Shown here: positions 36,797 through 46,773 of the stretch, one piece after another | Layout: the number at the start of each line of letters is the position of its first letter | Position numbering within the stretch: position 1 is the first letter of the stretch | From: BJGO01 sp039810885 | Lineage (GTDB): Bacteria; Bacteroidota; Bacteroidia; Chitinophagales; UBA10324 | Assembly: GCA_039810885.1 (NCBI GenBank) | Contig: JBDHXV010000001.1 | Location: 59,985 to 123,984 of the forward strand | DNA length: 64,000 nucleotides | Direction of reading: 5' to 3' | Notes under the pieces: generated by a model | What the model was told of the DNA's origin: nothing | The model's database searches: none | The model's input: only the letters and a program-made list of their open reading frames with translations | Translations under genes and position numbers: made by a program

Positions 36797-38956
36797 TTAT
36801 TCTTTTTGGTCCTGGTGTTTAAAGATGCCGCCAATCTCTTTACCTATTTTTTGCAGCGCCTCAAGTCCTCTGCTTAATGGCTCACCTGAAACATCTTCAA
36901 AGGAATCTCCAATATAGTGCTGGTTATATTGTTGAGGATAAATTATTATTTTATTAACGGATGCAAAGTGCTTTTCCATCTTCTCGGGAAGCGATTCTAA
37001 AATATTCATGTGTGAGGCCGCACCTCTTCGTGCTGAGACTAAGACAAACAAATCATCTTCACGAATATTTTTTGCCAGAATCAAGAAATCTTCCCAATCG
37101 GTAAAACGACTTACTTTAAATGCTGCCGATATCTTTTCTTTTTTTATTAATACTTGTATATGTTTTTCTGTTAATTCATTGCAAATAAAACTTATACTTA
37201 TACTAAGCTCCTGTGCTAGCTTAGTTACTTTCACCAGCCATTGCCGAAAGCCGCTTTCATGTTCAGCTAATGGCGGTACGGCAACATGAATCTCCTTGAG
37301 CGATTGAAGGGGTCTGATTAGTTGACAAACAAAAATAGTTTTATCACTGTATGCTAAGATATTATCAATCTTTTCTCCGAGCAATTTGTCTATAATATTA
37401 CTTCGCTTAGGCCATCCGAGAATTATAATATTCGCCATAATTTCTCTGGAAATTCGTGATATTCCGCTGGCTGCATTATGGTCTATCGTTGTAATGGTAT
37501 TAACTTTAGTTTCTGTTGCTGATGCCTGCTTAACAAGCTCATCTAAGTTATTTTTTGCTTTAATAATGTTAGACTCCGCCTCATTATTATTCGATACAAC
37601 CGACAAGACCGATATAGGGTTTGCTGATTTTTTTTCCTTGATGTAAATGGAAAACTCTAATAACTTCTCGATGTTTTTTGCATTTGCTACAGGCAATAAG
37701 ATATGTTCTGCAAAGTTTAAATTACTCTTTATTGGAGGTGCAACTTCGCCTTCTGATTCTATAATTAATTTTTTTGCAGCACGCTCTGTTGCAAAAGATG
37801 CCACCACGCACGTTATCAGTATCAGGATAATAATTCCGTTAAGGATGTTTTCATCTATAATACCTGCTGTATATCCAACCATGATTACAGCAAGTGTAGC
37901 CGCGGCATGTGCACTGCTCAACCCGAAAATAAGCTGACGTTGTGTAGAGGAGTATTTAAAGGCTATTTGTGTAATGCTTGCAGCCACCCATTTACCAAAA
38001 ATGGCTACAACCGAGAGTATTCCGGCAACAATCAATGCCGTAGGCCCGCTCAAGACTACATTAATGTTTACAATCATTCCAACGCTAATCAGAAAAAAGG
38101 GAATAAATAGTGCGTTACCTATAAACTCAATGCGATTCATTAACGCAGAAGAGTGAGGAATGAGTTTGTTTAATGCAAGGCCTGCAGCAAATGCCCCGAT
38201 GATGGCTTCTAATCCGGCAACTTCCGCCAGGAAGGATGAAAAAAACACGACCGACAAAACAAAGATGTAATGTGATTGTTTTTCACTTTCCAATTTATTA
38301 AAGAACCATTTTGCAATGCGTGGAATAATCAAAAACATTACAATCGAGAAAAGTGCAATTGACGTAGTGAGCTTAATCCAGAACTCATTATCTAATGTAC
38401 CGCGCGTGTTACCCATTATCACCGCAAGCATAATGAGTACAGCTGTATCGGTTAATACGGTACCTCCAACCGTAACGGCAACAGCCTGATTTTTTGCAAT
38501 ACCAAATTTACTCACAATAGGATAGGCTACGAGGGTATGTGTAGAGAACATGCTTGCCGTAAGTAAACTTGCATTTAAATCATACTCTAATAGGTAATAG
38601 CACACGGGGAATCCGATAGCCAGTGGTAAGATAAAGGTGAACAACCCGAATAATAAACTTTTATTACGATTGGCTTTAAAGTCATTCATATCCAATTCAA
38701 GCCCCGCAATAAACATGATATATAAGAGTCCAATAGTAGAAAACAGGGTAACGGCTGAATTTTTTTCTAGAATATTGAGCCCATGTGGCCCGATGACAAC
38801 GCCGGAAATTATTAATCCTATAATACCCGGGATATTTAGCTTTCTTAATACGATCGGAGAGAGAAGAATAATAAAAAGTATGAGCGAAAAAACAAGTACC
38901 GGATTTTTTAGCGGTAATGTAAACTCATGCATTAAATGATTATATAACTCCGTCAT
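36797..38956 (-). CDS. CPA2-family cation/proton antiporter with universal-stress-like C-terminus
   Basis: A 719-residue protein. Residues about 15-400 form a 12-13 helix Na+/H+ exchanger domain of the Kef/CPA2 type, with LNIPGIIGLIISGVVIGPHG at the start and the LLYIMFIAGLELDMNDFK segment. Instead of the RCK/TrkA-N domain of KefB/C, residues about 415-700 look like two degenerate Usp-type domains (EHILLPVANAKNIEKLLEFS and KEIHVAVPPLAEHESGFRQW). It would exchange K+ or Na+ for H+, tuned by a nucleotide or stress signal. It starts 140 bases upstream of the acyl-CoA ligase, read in the same direction. Confidence 0.9.
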   Translation of the reverse strand: MTELYNHLMHEFTLPLKNPVLVFSLILFIILLSPIVLRKLNIPGIIGLIISGVVIGPHGLNILEKNSAVTLFSTIGLLYIMFIAGLELDMNDFKANRNKSLLFGLFTFILPLAIGFPVCYYLLEYDLNASLLTASMFSTHTLVAYPIVSKFGIAKNQAVAVTVGGTVLTDTAVLIMLAVIMGNTRGTLDNEFWIKLTTSIALFSIVMFLIIPRIAKWFFNKLESEKQSHYIFVLSVVFFSSFLAEVAGLEAIIGAFAAGLALNKLIPHSSALMNRIEFIGNALFIPFFLISVGMIVNINVVLSGPTALIVAGILSVVAIFGKWVAASITQIAFKYSSTQRQLIFGLSSAHAAATLAVIMVGYTAGIIDENILNGIIILILITCVVASFATERAAKKLIIESEGEVAPPIKSNLNFAEHILLPVANAKNIEKLLEFSIYIKEKKSANPISVLSVVSNNNEAESNIIKAKNNLDELVKQASATETKVNTITTIDHNAASGISRISREIMANIIILGWPKRSNIIDKLLGEKIDNILAYSDKTIFVCQLIRPLQSLKEIHVAVPPLAEHESGFRQWLVKVTKLAQELSISISFICNELTEKHIQVLIKKEKISAAFKVSRFTDWEDFLILAKNIREDDLFVLVSARRGAASHMNILESLPEKMEKHFASVNKIIIYPQQYNQHYIGDSFEDVSGEPLSRGLEALQKIGKEIGGIFKHQDQKE

Positions 38957-39187
38957 TTTCGATTAACTTAAATTTCTTAAATTTCTAAATTACTTCTCGA
39001 GTAGGTGGTTTCAGGTTTTTAATTTAATAAAATTATCAGACAGCGCAGTTGTCTTTTACCAACAACAAATCCTCAACATAGTTGCTTTTATCACGCTTGA
39101 ATAAATTCAAAACATGGTTTAGTATAAATATTAGCTTAACTTATAGAAAGTAAAGTATATATCATAAATCCGTTAGTATTATTTCTC
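38957..39187. other. Intergenic region between antiporter and beta-helix genes
   Basis: Part of a 303-base AT-rich gap between divergent genes. Apart from the promoter element at its right side, nothing was recognised. Confidence 0.45.
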
Positions 39188-39195
39188 TATGTTTG
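39188..39195 (+). promoter_or_regulatory. Promoter -7 element of the beta-helix gene pair
   Basis: TATGTTTG matches TAnnTTTG. It lies 64 bases before the ATG. No upstream TTG at the right distance. Confidence 0.4.
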
Positions 39196-39259
39196 AAAAT
39201 GTGTACAATACATCATTGATACATGTAAACATTCAAATCAACTAAAACACACTGCAAGT

Positions 39260-42200
39260 ATGAGAAATATTTACTTGATTAATACCTTAACATTCACCGT
39301 TTTATTTTGCTTCCTGTCATTTTACACTCAAGCAGCAACATTCACCGTTACGAATACCAATGATAGCGGCAGCGGCTCATTAAGAGAGGCTATTACTTCA
39401 GCAAATGCCAACCCTGTTGATGCGGATAACATTGTTTTTAACATCCCTATAACTGATCCTAATTATAATGCTTCAACAGGTGTTTTTACCATTTCACTAA
39501 TCTCATTACTTCCAACTATAAGCAGTATTGGAGTTAATATAGATGGCAGCACACAACCGGGTAATACGAATCCGTACGGGCCTGAGATTAGAATACGAAG
39601 CACTACTAATTTATTGTATTGCTTTGCCTTTCCTCTTTCAGGAGGCACAGTAAATGGCTTTATTATCAACGGCTTTAAATATGCTGTATCTATAACAAAA
39701 TACATGAGTTATCCCAGTGGTAACTGTACGGTATCAAACTGTTACATCGGTGTCAATTTCAATGGCACCACAGCAGATGCAAATGATGTCGGCATAGCTA
39801 TTTTAGATGCATCCAATAATACGATTAACAAGAATTTACTATCGGGGAATAGCACTTCGGGTATCGCTTTAAGAAAATCAAATGCAAACACGATAACAAA
39901 AAATAATATCGGCACCGACAAAGACGGCATGCACGCTATTCCAAATTACTATGGTATTGCCATTGATTCTTCATCAGCCAACATTATCGGAGGCAATGTC
40001 TCTGCAATGCGCAATATCATTTCAGGAAATGCTTATGCAGGCATTGCTATTAACAGCAACCAATCACACGATAATGTAGTTAAGGGGAATTATATCGGTA
40101 TTAATATTTTGGGAGCATCAAAGTCGGACACCATACCGAATCATTACGGAATTGCCATCGAAGGCTCTTATGGCAACATCATTGGCGGTTCTGTATCAGG
40201 AGAGCGAAATATAATCTCGGGGAATATCGAAGCCGGCATAGCCATGGAAGGGGCAACAGCAAAACTGAACATTATCAAAGGAAATTATATAGGAACGAAT
40301 ATAGACGGCACGGATTCTATACCCAATGCCAATGGTATATTGATGAAAGGTGTTTCGCAAAACACTATTGGTGGCAACACTGAAGGAGAGCGCAACGTTA
40401 TCTCAGGTAACACGCTCGGCGGAATTATTCTTGCATACTCGGGTACACGATTGAACAAAATCAGTGGGAACTATATCGGAACGAATTATTCGGGAAGTGA
40501 AGCTATAAGTAATCACACCGGAATCTATATTAAAAGTAATGCGAATAAAAATACTGTCGGTGGCAGCACGATAGGAGAACGCAATGTCGTTTCGGGAAAC
40601 ATAGAGATGGGTGTTATTGTTGAAGCAGCAGATAGTAATGTAATAATTGGGAACTATATCGGCCCCGATGCCGGTGGCACATTTGCATTTAAATATTCTA
40701 ACGATACACTGATGCAAGCAAATGGGCTTATGTTTAATACCGGTGCGAGGTATAACGTTGCCGGAGGATATACGGCGGGCGAGCGTAACGTCATCTCAGG
40801 TAATCGTATTTATGGGCATGATATTTACGGAAATTCCTCTTATAATCTCACCATCGGCAATTATATAGGTGTGGATTTTACCGGAAATTTACCCTTGCCT
40901 AATGCCACAGGAATATGTGTGGATGGCGGTTCTAATCATAATCCGTTTATTAACAATGTGCTTTCCGGAAACTTAGCCTACGGAATGTTTATCGTTACTA
41001 CAGGCACAAACTATAATGAGTTAAAAGGCAATAAAATAGGAACCAATGCTGCGGGGACAGTGCCTGTTCCAAATCAAATTGGTTTCATTTTCGGCGGCGG
41101 AGCAAAGTATAATACTCTTGGTGGAACGAACGAATCCGATAAGAATATTATATCGGGGAACCTATTCTCCGGAATAGAGATGGCAGACATCGGAACCAGT
41201 TTTAATAATATAATCGGAAACTACATAGGCACCGATATAAGCGGCACTATAGCTATTCCAAACCTGCATGGCATCGGCATAGCAACACACCCCAGTAATA
41301 ATAACATTGAAGGAAACCTGATTAGCGGAAATAATCAAATGGGAATTATAATTTATGAAAACAGCGACAGCAACAAGATTTATAGTAATAAGATTGGTGT
41401 TAAAGCGGACGGCACATCTCCGCTGCCTAATCATCGAGCCGGAATTGTGATTTCGAATAGTTCATCCCATAATATTATCGGTGCGCCGGAAAAAGGAAAT
41501 ATTATTGCACACAACGACAGCGCAGGAATTGTGATTTCGGGAAATGGTTCTTTATATAATACGATTTCTGCAAACTTGATTCATTCAAATACTTTTATGG
41601 ATATTGATCTTGAGCCTTTCGGAGTCAATCCGAATGATCCGGGAGATTCGGATAACGGCCCCAATGAAGGAATGAATTATCCGGTTATACAGAGTGCAAC
41701 CTATAACCCCTCAACGAATGAAATCTTCATAACCGGAACGATAGACTGCAATACATACAATGGCCCCGAAGGAGTGCGTATAGAATTATTTCAATCTGAT
41801 GGCAGCAATATTTTTGGACACGGCGGCTCTATTAAATACCTTGGATACACTATTGTAAACAATAATTCCGGAACTTGGAATCTGGTTAGCACAGGTGCAA
41901 GTACAGGTGATAAGATTACTGCTACAGCAACCGATATTAAAGGAAATACTTCTGAGTTTGCTGCTAATATGGGTATGATTACAGGTATTGCTCCAAACAT
42001 AGCTGCTGAGGATATTTCCGTGTTCCCTAATCCGGTATCCGATGAATTAAATATATCCATTTCATTGAACAAGGAATCTCGTGTTAACCTCGAGTTGCAA
42101 TCCATCGTTGGAGAGCAAATTACTACACTTATTAATAATCCCCTGCCTGCAGGAAAACATTTTATTCATTACAATACAGTTCAGTTGTCACCCGGCATCT

Positions 42201-42265
42201 ATTTTCTAACCGTAACAGAGAATGGAGTCATTACACATAGAACTAAAGTTGTTATTGCCAAATAA
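39260..42265 (+). CDS. Secreted right-handed beta-helix protein with T9SS tail (1)
   Basis: A 1,001-residue surface or secreted protein. A signal peptide (cleavage near FYTQAA) is followed by a CSLREA-like segment (FTVTNTNDSGSGSLREAI). About ten imperfect repeats of 60-70 residues then run to residue about 780. Each has an 'NYIGT...G...IPN..GI' part and an 'N.IGG...GERN.ISGN' part, the hallmark of NosD/CASH-type parallel beta helices. A beta-sandwich-like region follows, then a T9SS tail with ISVFPNPVSD. Such folds occur in carbohydrate-active enzymes and adhesins; no catalytic triad was identified. The next gene starts within its stop codon. Confidence 0.88.
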   Translation: MRNIYLINTLTFTVLFCFLSFYTQAATFTVTNTNDSGSGSLREAITSANANPVDADNIVFNIPITDPNYNASTGVFTISLISLLPTISSIGVNIDGSTQPGNTNPYGPEIRIRSTTNLLYCFAFPLSGGTVNGFIINGFKYAVSITKYMSYPSGNCTVSNCYIGVNFNGTTADANDVGIAILDASNNTINKNLLSGNSTSGIALRKSNANTITKNNIGTDKDGMHAIPNYYGIAIDSSSANIIGGNVSAMRNIISGNAYAGIAINSNQSHDNVVKGNYIGINILGASKSDTIPNHYGIAIEGSYGNIIGGSVSGERNIISGNIEAGIAMEGATAKLNIIKGNYIGTNIDGTDSIPNANGILMKGVSQNTIGGNTEGERNVISGNTLGGIILAYSGTRLNKISGNYIGTNYSGSEAISNHTGIYIKSNANKNTVGGSTIGERNVVSGNIEMGVIVEAADSNVIIGNYIGPDAGGTFAFKYSNDTLMQANGLMFNTGARYNVAGGYTAGERNVISGNRIYGHDIYGNSSYNLTIGNYIGVDFTGNLPLPNATGICVDGGSNHNPFINNVLSGNLAYGMFIVTTGTNYNELKGNKIGTNAAGTVPVPNQIGFIFGGGAKYNTLGGTNESDKNIISGNLFSGIEMADIGTSFNNIIGNYIGTDISGTIAIPNLHGIGIATHPSNNNIEGNLISGNNQMGIIIYENSDSNKIYSNKIGVKADGTSPLPNHRAGIVISNSSSHNIIGAPEKGNIIAHNDSAGIVISGNGSLYNTISANLIHSNTFMDIDLEPFGVNPNDPGDSDNGPNEGMNYPVIQSATYNPSTNEIFITGTIDCNTYNGPEGVRIELFQSDGSNIFGHGGSIKYLGYTIVNNNSGTWNLVSTGASTGDKITATATDIKGNTSEFAANMGMITGIAPNIAAEDISVFPNPVSDELNISISLNKESRVNLELQSIVGEQITTLINNPLPAGKHFIHYNTVQLSPGIYFLTVTENGVITHRTKVVIAK

Positions 42266-44304
42266 TGATTTACAGGAATATATTATTGGTATTGCTCGTG
42301 TGCGGTACATTTAATTCGCACGCAGCCATTTTTACTGTCAGTAATACAAACGATAGTGGCATCGGATCATTACGACAAGCATTAAACGATGCAAACACCA
42401 CCCCGGGCACGCACTCTATTGTGTTTAATATACCCTTGACCGATGTTAATTATAATGCATCACAGGGGGTTTGGAAAATAACTCCTCTCTCAACTCTTCC
42501 TATCATCATGCGAAGTAACCTCACGATAGATGGCAGCACTCAAACTTTAAACCAAGGTAACACGAACAATTACGGGCCTGAGTTGTTGCTTGATGGCAAT
42601 CATTTGCCCGGAGCTGATTTCGCTTTCAACTTGTACAACGTTTCCGGCGTGCTCATTAAAGGGTTTATAATCGGAAGATTTACAATTGGAATTTCGATTA
42701 ACGGAACAAATTGTTTCAATAATTCGATTAAAGGAAACTATATCGGGTGTAATTACAATGCAAGCGACACACTGAGTAACAACAACGGGATCGAAATCCT
42801 TGGCGCACACGATAATTTTATTGGCGGAAGTACAACCGAGGAGCGTAACATCGTGTCGGGAAATCGTCATGTAGGAATTCGAATAGCTAATGCAAAAAAT
42901 AATATTATTAAAGGAAATTATGTGGGGTTGAATCGTTTAGGGAATGCTGCCTTGCTGAACTATGACGGCATTAGCATAGAGGGAACATCAAAATATAATA
43001 TCATTGGCGGTTATACTGCAAATGAACGCAATTATATTTCAGGTAATGATGCTTATGGCATTCCGGTCTTTGGTACAGGGTGCAACTATAATCGTATCAT
43101 AGGAAATTACGTAGGTACCGATATTACGGGGAGCATAGCCATTCCTAATACGTACGGTGTCTTGTTTGATGATGGTGCTAGTTTTAATGTAGTGGGCGGA
43201 TACGAACCGGGAGCAGGAAATTTACTTTCGGGCAATTCGGGTTACGGCGTTTTCTTATATAATCCAGGCACACAGCAGGACAGTGTGATCGGAAACCTGA
43301 TTGGCACTGATAAGAATGGAACTGCTGCATTACCTAATGGAAACGGTGTCGTAATCGATGGGCCTACATTTAAACACTTTATTGACAGCAATGTGATCTC
43401 GGGGAATCTCCAGAATGGTATTGTTTTACACTTAGCAGGGACAGATAACAATGTGATGATTAGAAATAAAATAGGAACTGATATCGGAGGCACGCAACCC
43501 ATAGGAAATGGATTGGATGGGGTTCGGCTCGGCGAAGGTCCACGATATAATAAGGTTGGGTTGAGTGGCAATGGGAATATCATAGCTTACAACGGTGGCA
43601 ATGGCATAACCGTGATGACAGCCGCTGAATTATATAATACATTCTCTGAAAATTCAATTTGGGGAAATGCAAAAATTGGAATTGACTTATATCCCGAAGG
43701 TGTTACACTCAATGATGCGGGTGATTATGACACCGGCCCTAATGATTTATTGAATTTTCCCGATATTAAAAATATCAGTTACAATTCAGGCACCGGAATA
43801 ACAAGCATTTCGGGAATTATGGACTATGAAATAAATAACGGGCCGGAGGGTATTAAAGTTGAGTTATTTAAATCTGATAATGGACAAGGTAAAAAGTTCA
43901 TTGGGTTTACTATTGTTGATGCTCAAGGCAATTGGAGTTTCAACTGCTCTTGCTTATCGGCAGAGGATAAAATAACAGCTACAGCAACGGATTTATCGGG
44001 TAACACTTCCGAATTTTATTATGACAACTCGTTAATCTCACATAGCAGAGAGACCTATGCGCAAAAATTGATATCTATCTATCCTAATCCGTCTTCTGGC
44101 ATGTTACATATTCATTTTCAAAATAAATCTACATCTGATGTTGTATTAACGGCGCTCAATACACTCGGAGAAATAGTATTTCAAGTATGCGTAACAGATG
44201 GCCATTCAGCTTTTGATTTTAGCCATCTTGCTTCAGGAATTTATTTCATAGATATCATGTCAGCCCATGAGCATACGATGTACGAATGGATAAAAGTAGA
44301 TTAA
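42265..44304 (+). CDS. Secreted right-handed beta-helix protein with T9SS tail (2)
   Basis: A 679-residue paralogue of the preceding gene with the same plan: signal peptide, CSLREA-like FTVSNTNDSGIGSLRQAL, about five 'NYIG/NYVG...ERN.ISGN' beta-helix repeats, the shared post-helix domain (ITATATDLSGNTSEF in both), and a T9SS tail with ISIYPNPSSG. Stop and start overlap by one base (TAATG), so the two are translationally coupled. It is shorter because about half the repeats are missing. Function unknown; the pair probably forms surface fibres or binds polysaccharide, which is inference. Confidence 0.88.
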   Translation: MIYRNILLVLLVCGTFNSHAAIFTVSNTNDSGIGSLRQALNDANTTPGTHSIVFNIPLTDVNYNASQGVWKITPLSTLPIIMRSNLTIDGSTQTLNQGNTNNYGPELLLDGNHLPGADFAFNLYNVSGVLIKGFIIGRFTIGISINGTNCFNNSIKGNYIGCNYNASDTLSNNNGIEILGAHDNFIGGSTTEERNIVSGNRHVGIRIANAKNNIIKGNYVGLNRLGNAALLNYDGISIEGTSKYNIIGGYTANERNYISGNDAYGIPVFGTGCNYNRIIGNYVGTDITGSIAIPNTYGVLFDDGASFNVVGGYEPGAGNLLSGNSGYGVFLYNPGTQQDSVIGNLIGTDKNGTAALPNGNGVVIDGPTFKHFIDSNVISGNLQNGIVLHLAGTDNNVMIRNKIGTDIGGTQPIGNGLDGVRLGEGPRYNKVGLSGNGNIIAYNGGNGITVMTAAELYNTFSENSIWGNAKIGIDLYPEGVTLNDAGDYDTGPNDLLNFPDIKNISYNSGTGITSISGIMDYEINNGPEGIKVELFKSDNGQGKKFIGFTIVDAQGNWSFNCSCLSAEDKITATATDLSGNTSEFYYDNSLISHSRETYAQKLISIYPNPSSGMLHIHFQNKSTSDVVLTALNTLGEIVFQVCVTDGHSAFDFSHLASGIYFIDIMSAHEHTMYEWIKVD

Positions 44305-44313
44305 TAAACGAGT

Positions 44314-46680
44314 TTACGAGCCTTTCTTCTTAAATCGAAAGCCTCGCCCTTTAGGCGGAGCATTCTTTGCTGCTTCCAATAATTCAAGGCAGTCATCTAT
44401 GGTTAACTTCGCAGGGTCTGTGTCCTTGGGAACTTTTGCATTTAACCTTCCGGATTTGACATAGGGTCCCCAACGACCGATTAAAATACTCACCCCTTGC
44501 TCTTTCCATTCTTTTACTACACTGTTTCTCTTCTCTTGTATCAACTCGATAGCTTGCTCTATTGTAATATCGTATGGATCCATGCCTTTTTTCAGTGATA
44601 TAAATTTACCATCGTGTAAAACGTATGGCCCAAAGCGCCCGGTATTCACACTAATTTCTTTGTCTTCATAAGAGCCGATCTTACGAGGCAAATCAAAAAG
44701 TTTCAGTGCGTCACCAAGAGTAATTGTTTCTAAACTCATACCCGGACGTAATCCTTGCATTCTCGGTTTTTCATCATCTTCTTGCGTGCCAATCTGAACT
44801 ATGGGTCCAAATCGTGCCATTCGTGCTATCACTTTTCTTCCGCTGACGGGATCAACACCTAATTCACGTTCGCCTGTTACTCGTTCTGCAGTTTCTAGAG
44901 TCTCTTCAACATTTTTAATAAACGGGTTGTAGAAATCTCCTATCATTTTCTCCCAGGTAATTAAACCGTTGGAGATATCGTCAAACTCTTTTTCTACCTC
45001 TGCGGTAAAGTTGTAATCCACGATAGAGTTAAAGTGTGCTACCAAGAAGTCGCTAACGAGCGAGCCTATATCTGTTGGGAAGAGTTTGTTACGCTCTACT
45101 CCGGTATTCTCCTCTCCTTTCTTATGTTTTACCGTGTCATTGGATAAATAGAGTATATTAAACTCTCGCTTCACTCCATCACGGCTGGCCTTTTCAACAT
45201 AACCTCTCTTCTGTATAGTGCTGATTGTAGGCGCATAAGTACTTGGGCGACCGATGCCGAGTTCTTCAAGTTTTTTAACTAATGAAGCCTCATTATATCT
45301 TGCAGATGGGCGGGTGAATCGCTCCGTAGCTGTTAAGTCTGTTAGGTTTAGAAGATCGCCGGCTTTTACATCGGGCAATAGCCCTACGGTTGTATCCTCG
45401 CTGCTGTCATCATCAGAACTTTCCATATAAACTTTCAGGAAACCATCAAAAAGCAATACTTCACCTGTAGCAACTAAATCTTCGTTAGGAAGGCTCGAGA
45501 TGCCAATGCGTACTGTGGTGCGTTCTAATTGTGCATCGCTCATCTGAGATGCAATTGTACGTTTCCAAATTAAGGAGTAAAGTTTTTGTTCATCCGCTTC
45601 GCCCGATATTTCCTTGTCTTCAATATAAGTGGGGCGAATAGCTTCGTGTGCTTCCTGTGCGTTTGCTGTCTTTGTGCTGTATGTTCTATTTTGTAAATAG
45701 CTGTTGCCATAGCTATTCTTTATTTCATTACTTATAGAATGTACTGCAGATTCCGCAAGATTTGTACTATCCGTACGCATATACGTTATCTTACCGCTCT
45801 CGTACAATCGTTGTGCAATAGACATGGTGCGAGATACAGAAAATCCATACTTACGGGATGCTTCTTGTTGTAATGTCGATGTAGTGAAAGGTGCCGGAGG
45901 AGATTTCTTTCCCGGTTTTTTCTGAACATCTTTTACAGTGAAAATGGCTCCGATACAGGCATTTAAAAATTGCTCTGCTATTTCACGTGTTGGCTTATTC
46001 TGTGGCAGCTCTGCCTTAATATTGACTTTATTATTAAATGCATCTCTGCCTGAAAAAAGAGCTGTTACTTTATATGATGCATTAACTTTAAAGGCATTAA
46101 TCTCACGCTCACGTTCTACAATTAATCTTACCGCCACCGATTGCACACGACCAGCCGATAGATTTTGACTGCCACGTGAAATCTTCTTCCATAAAATGGG
46201 AGATAAGTTAAAACCTACTAACCGGTCTAAAACGCGCCGTGCTTGTTGGGCATCAACCAGTGCTCGATTAACGGTGCGTGGTTTGGAGACTGCTTCCTTA
46301 ATAGCTCCTTTAGTGATTTCGTGAAATACAATACGTTTTGTTTTCTCTGCATCTAAGCCCAAGGCTTCACATAAATGCCATGCAATAGCTTCTCCCTCAC
46401 GGTCCTCATCCGTTGCTAACCAAACCTCCCCGACATTTTTCATTAATTTCTTCAGTTCTTTCACCACCTCTTGCTTATCCTCTGATACTTCATATTGTGG
46501 TTTAAAGTTGTTTTTAATATCTATTGCTTTGTCGCTTTTCGGCAGATCACGAATGTGTCCATACGAGGAGCGCACAATAAATTTATTATCCAAGAACTTT
46601 TCAATAGTTTTAGCCTTAGCCGGACTTTCCACTATGAGGAGGTCCTTTCCTTCTACTTCCGAATCTTTCTTTTTAGCCAT
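44314..46680 (-). CDS. topA: DNA topoisomerase I
   Basis: A 788-residue type IA topoisomerase that relaxes negative supercoils. The Toprim domain begins KDLLIVESPAKAKTIEKFL and includes the ATDEDREGEAIAWHL motif. The nucleophile is Tyr300 in KITYMRTDSTNLAESA. In place of the zinc fingers of E. coli TopA, the C-terminus (from about residue 600) has repeats of the type ARFGPIVQIG, GRFGPYVLHDGKFISL and GRWGPYVKSGRLNA, the usual form in Bacteroidota, ending in a basic tail. It converges with the beta-helix pair with a 9-base gap. No perfect promoter element was found. Confidence 0.96.
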   Translation of the reverse strand: MAKKKDSEVEGKDLLIVESPAKAKTIEKFLDNKFIVRSSYGHIRDLPKSDKAIDIKNNFKPQYEVSEDKQEVVKELKKLMKNVGEVWLATDEDREGEAIAWHLCEALGLDAEKTKRIVFHEITKGAIKEAVSKPRTVNRALVDAQQARRVLDRLVGFNLSPILWKKISRGSQNLSAGRVQSVAVRLIVEREREINAFKVNASYKVTALFSGRDAFNNKVNIKAELPQNKPTREIAEQFLNACIGAIFTVKDVQKKPGKKSPPAPFTTSTLQQEASRKYGFSVSRTMSIAQRLYESGKITYMRTDSTNLAESAVHSISNEIKNSYGNSYLQNRTYSTKTANAQEAHEAIRPTYIEDKEISGEADEQKLYSLIWKRTIASQMSDAQLERTTVRIGISSLPNEDLVATGEVLLFDGFLKVYMESSDDDSSEDTTVGLLPDVKAGDLLNLTDLTATERFTRPSARYNEASLVKKLEELGIGRPSTYAPTISTIQKRGYVEKASRDGVKREFNILYLSNDTVKHKKGEENTGVERNKLFPTDIGSLVSDFLVAHFNSIVDYNFTAEVEKEFDDISNGLITWEKMIGDFYNPFIKNVEETLETAERVTGERELGVDPVSGRKVIARMARFGPIVQIGTQEDDEKPRMQGLRPGMSLETITLGDALKLFDLPRKIGSYEDKEISVNTGRFGPYVLHDGKFISLKKGMDPYDITIEQAIELIQEKRNSVVKEWKEQGVSILIGRWGPYVKSGRLNAKVPKDTDPAKLTIDDCLELLEAAKNAPPKGRGFRFKKKGS

Positions 46681-46773
46681 TGTATTTCAGATATAATATT
46701 TCGTTTGGAGTGCGCAAATAAAACAAATATTTTTTTCAGTAAATATTTAAGTGTGTGTGCTTGTTAGGGCATG

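Noticed and set aside
39700..43620. Regularly spaced repeats that might suggest a CRISPR array or tandem DNA repeat
   Set aside because: The repeats are 60-70 codons long, imperfect, in frame and encode beta-helix units; there is no short constant repeat or spacer pattern.
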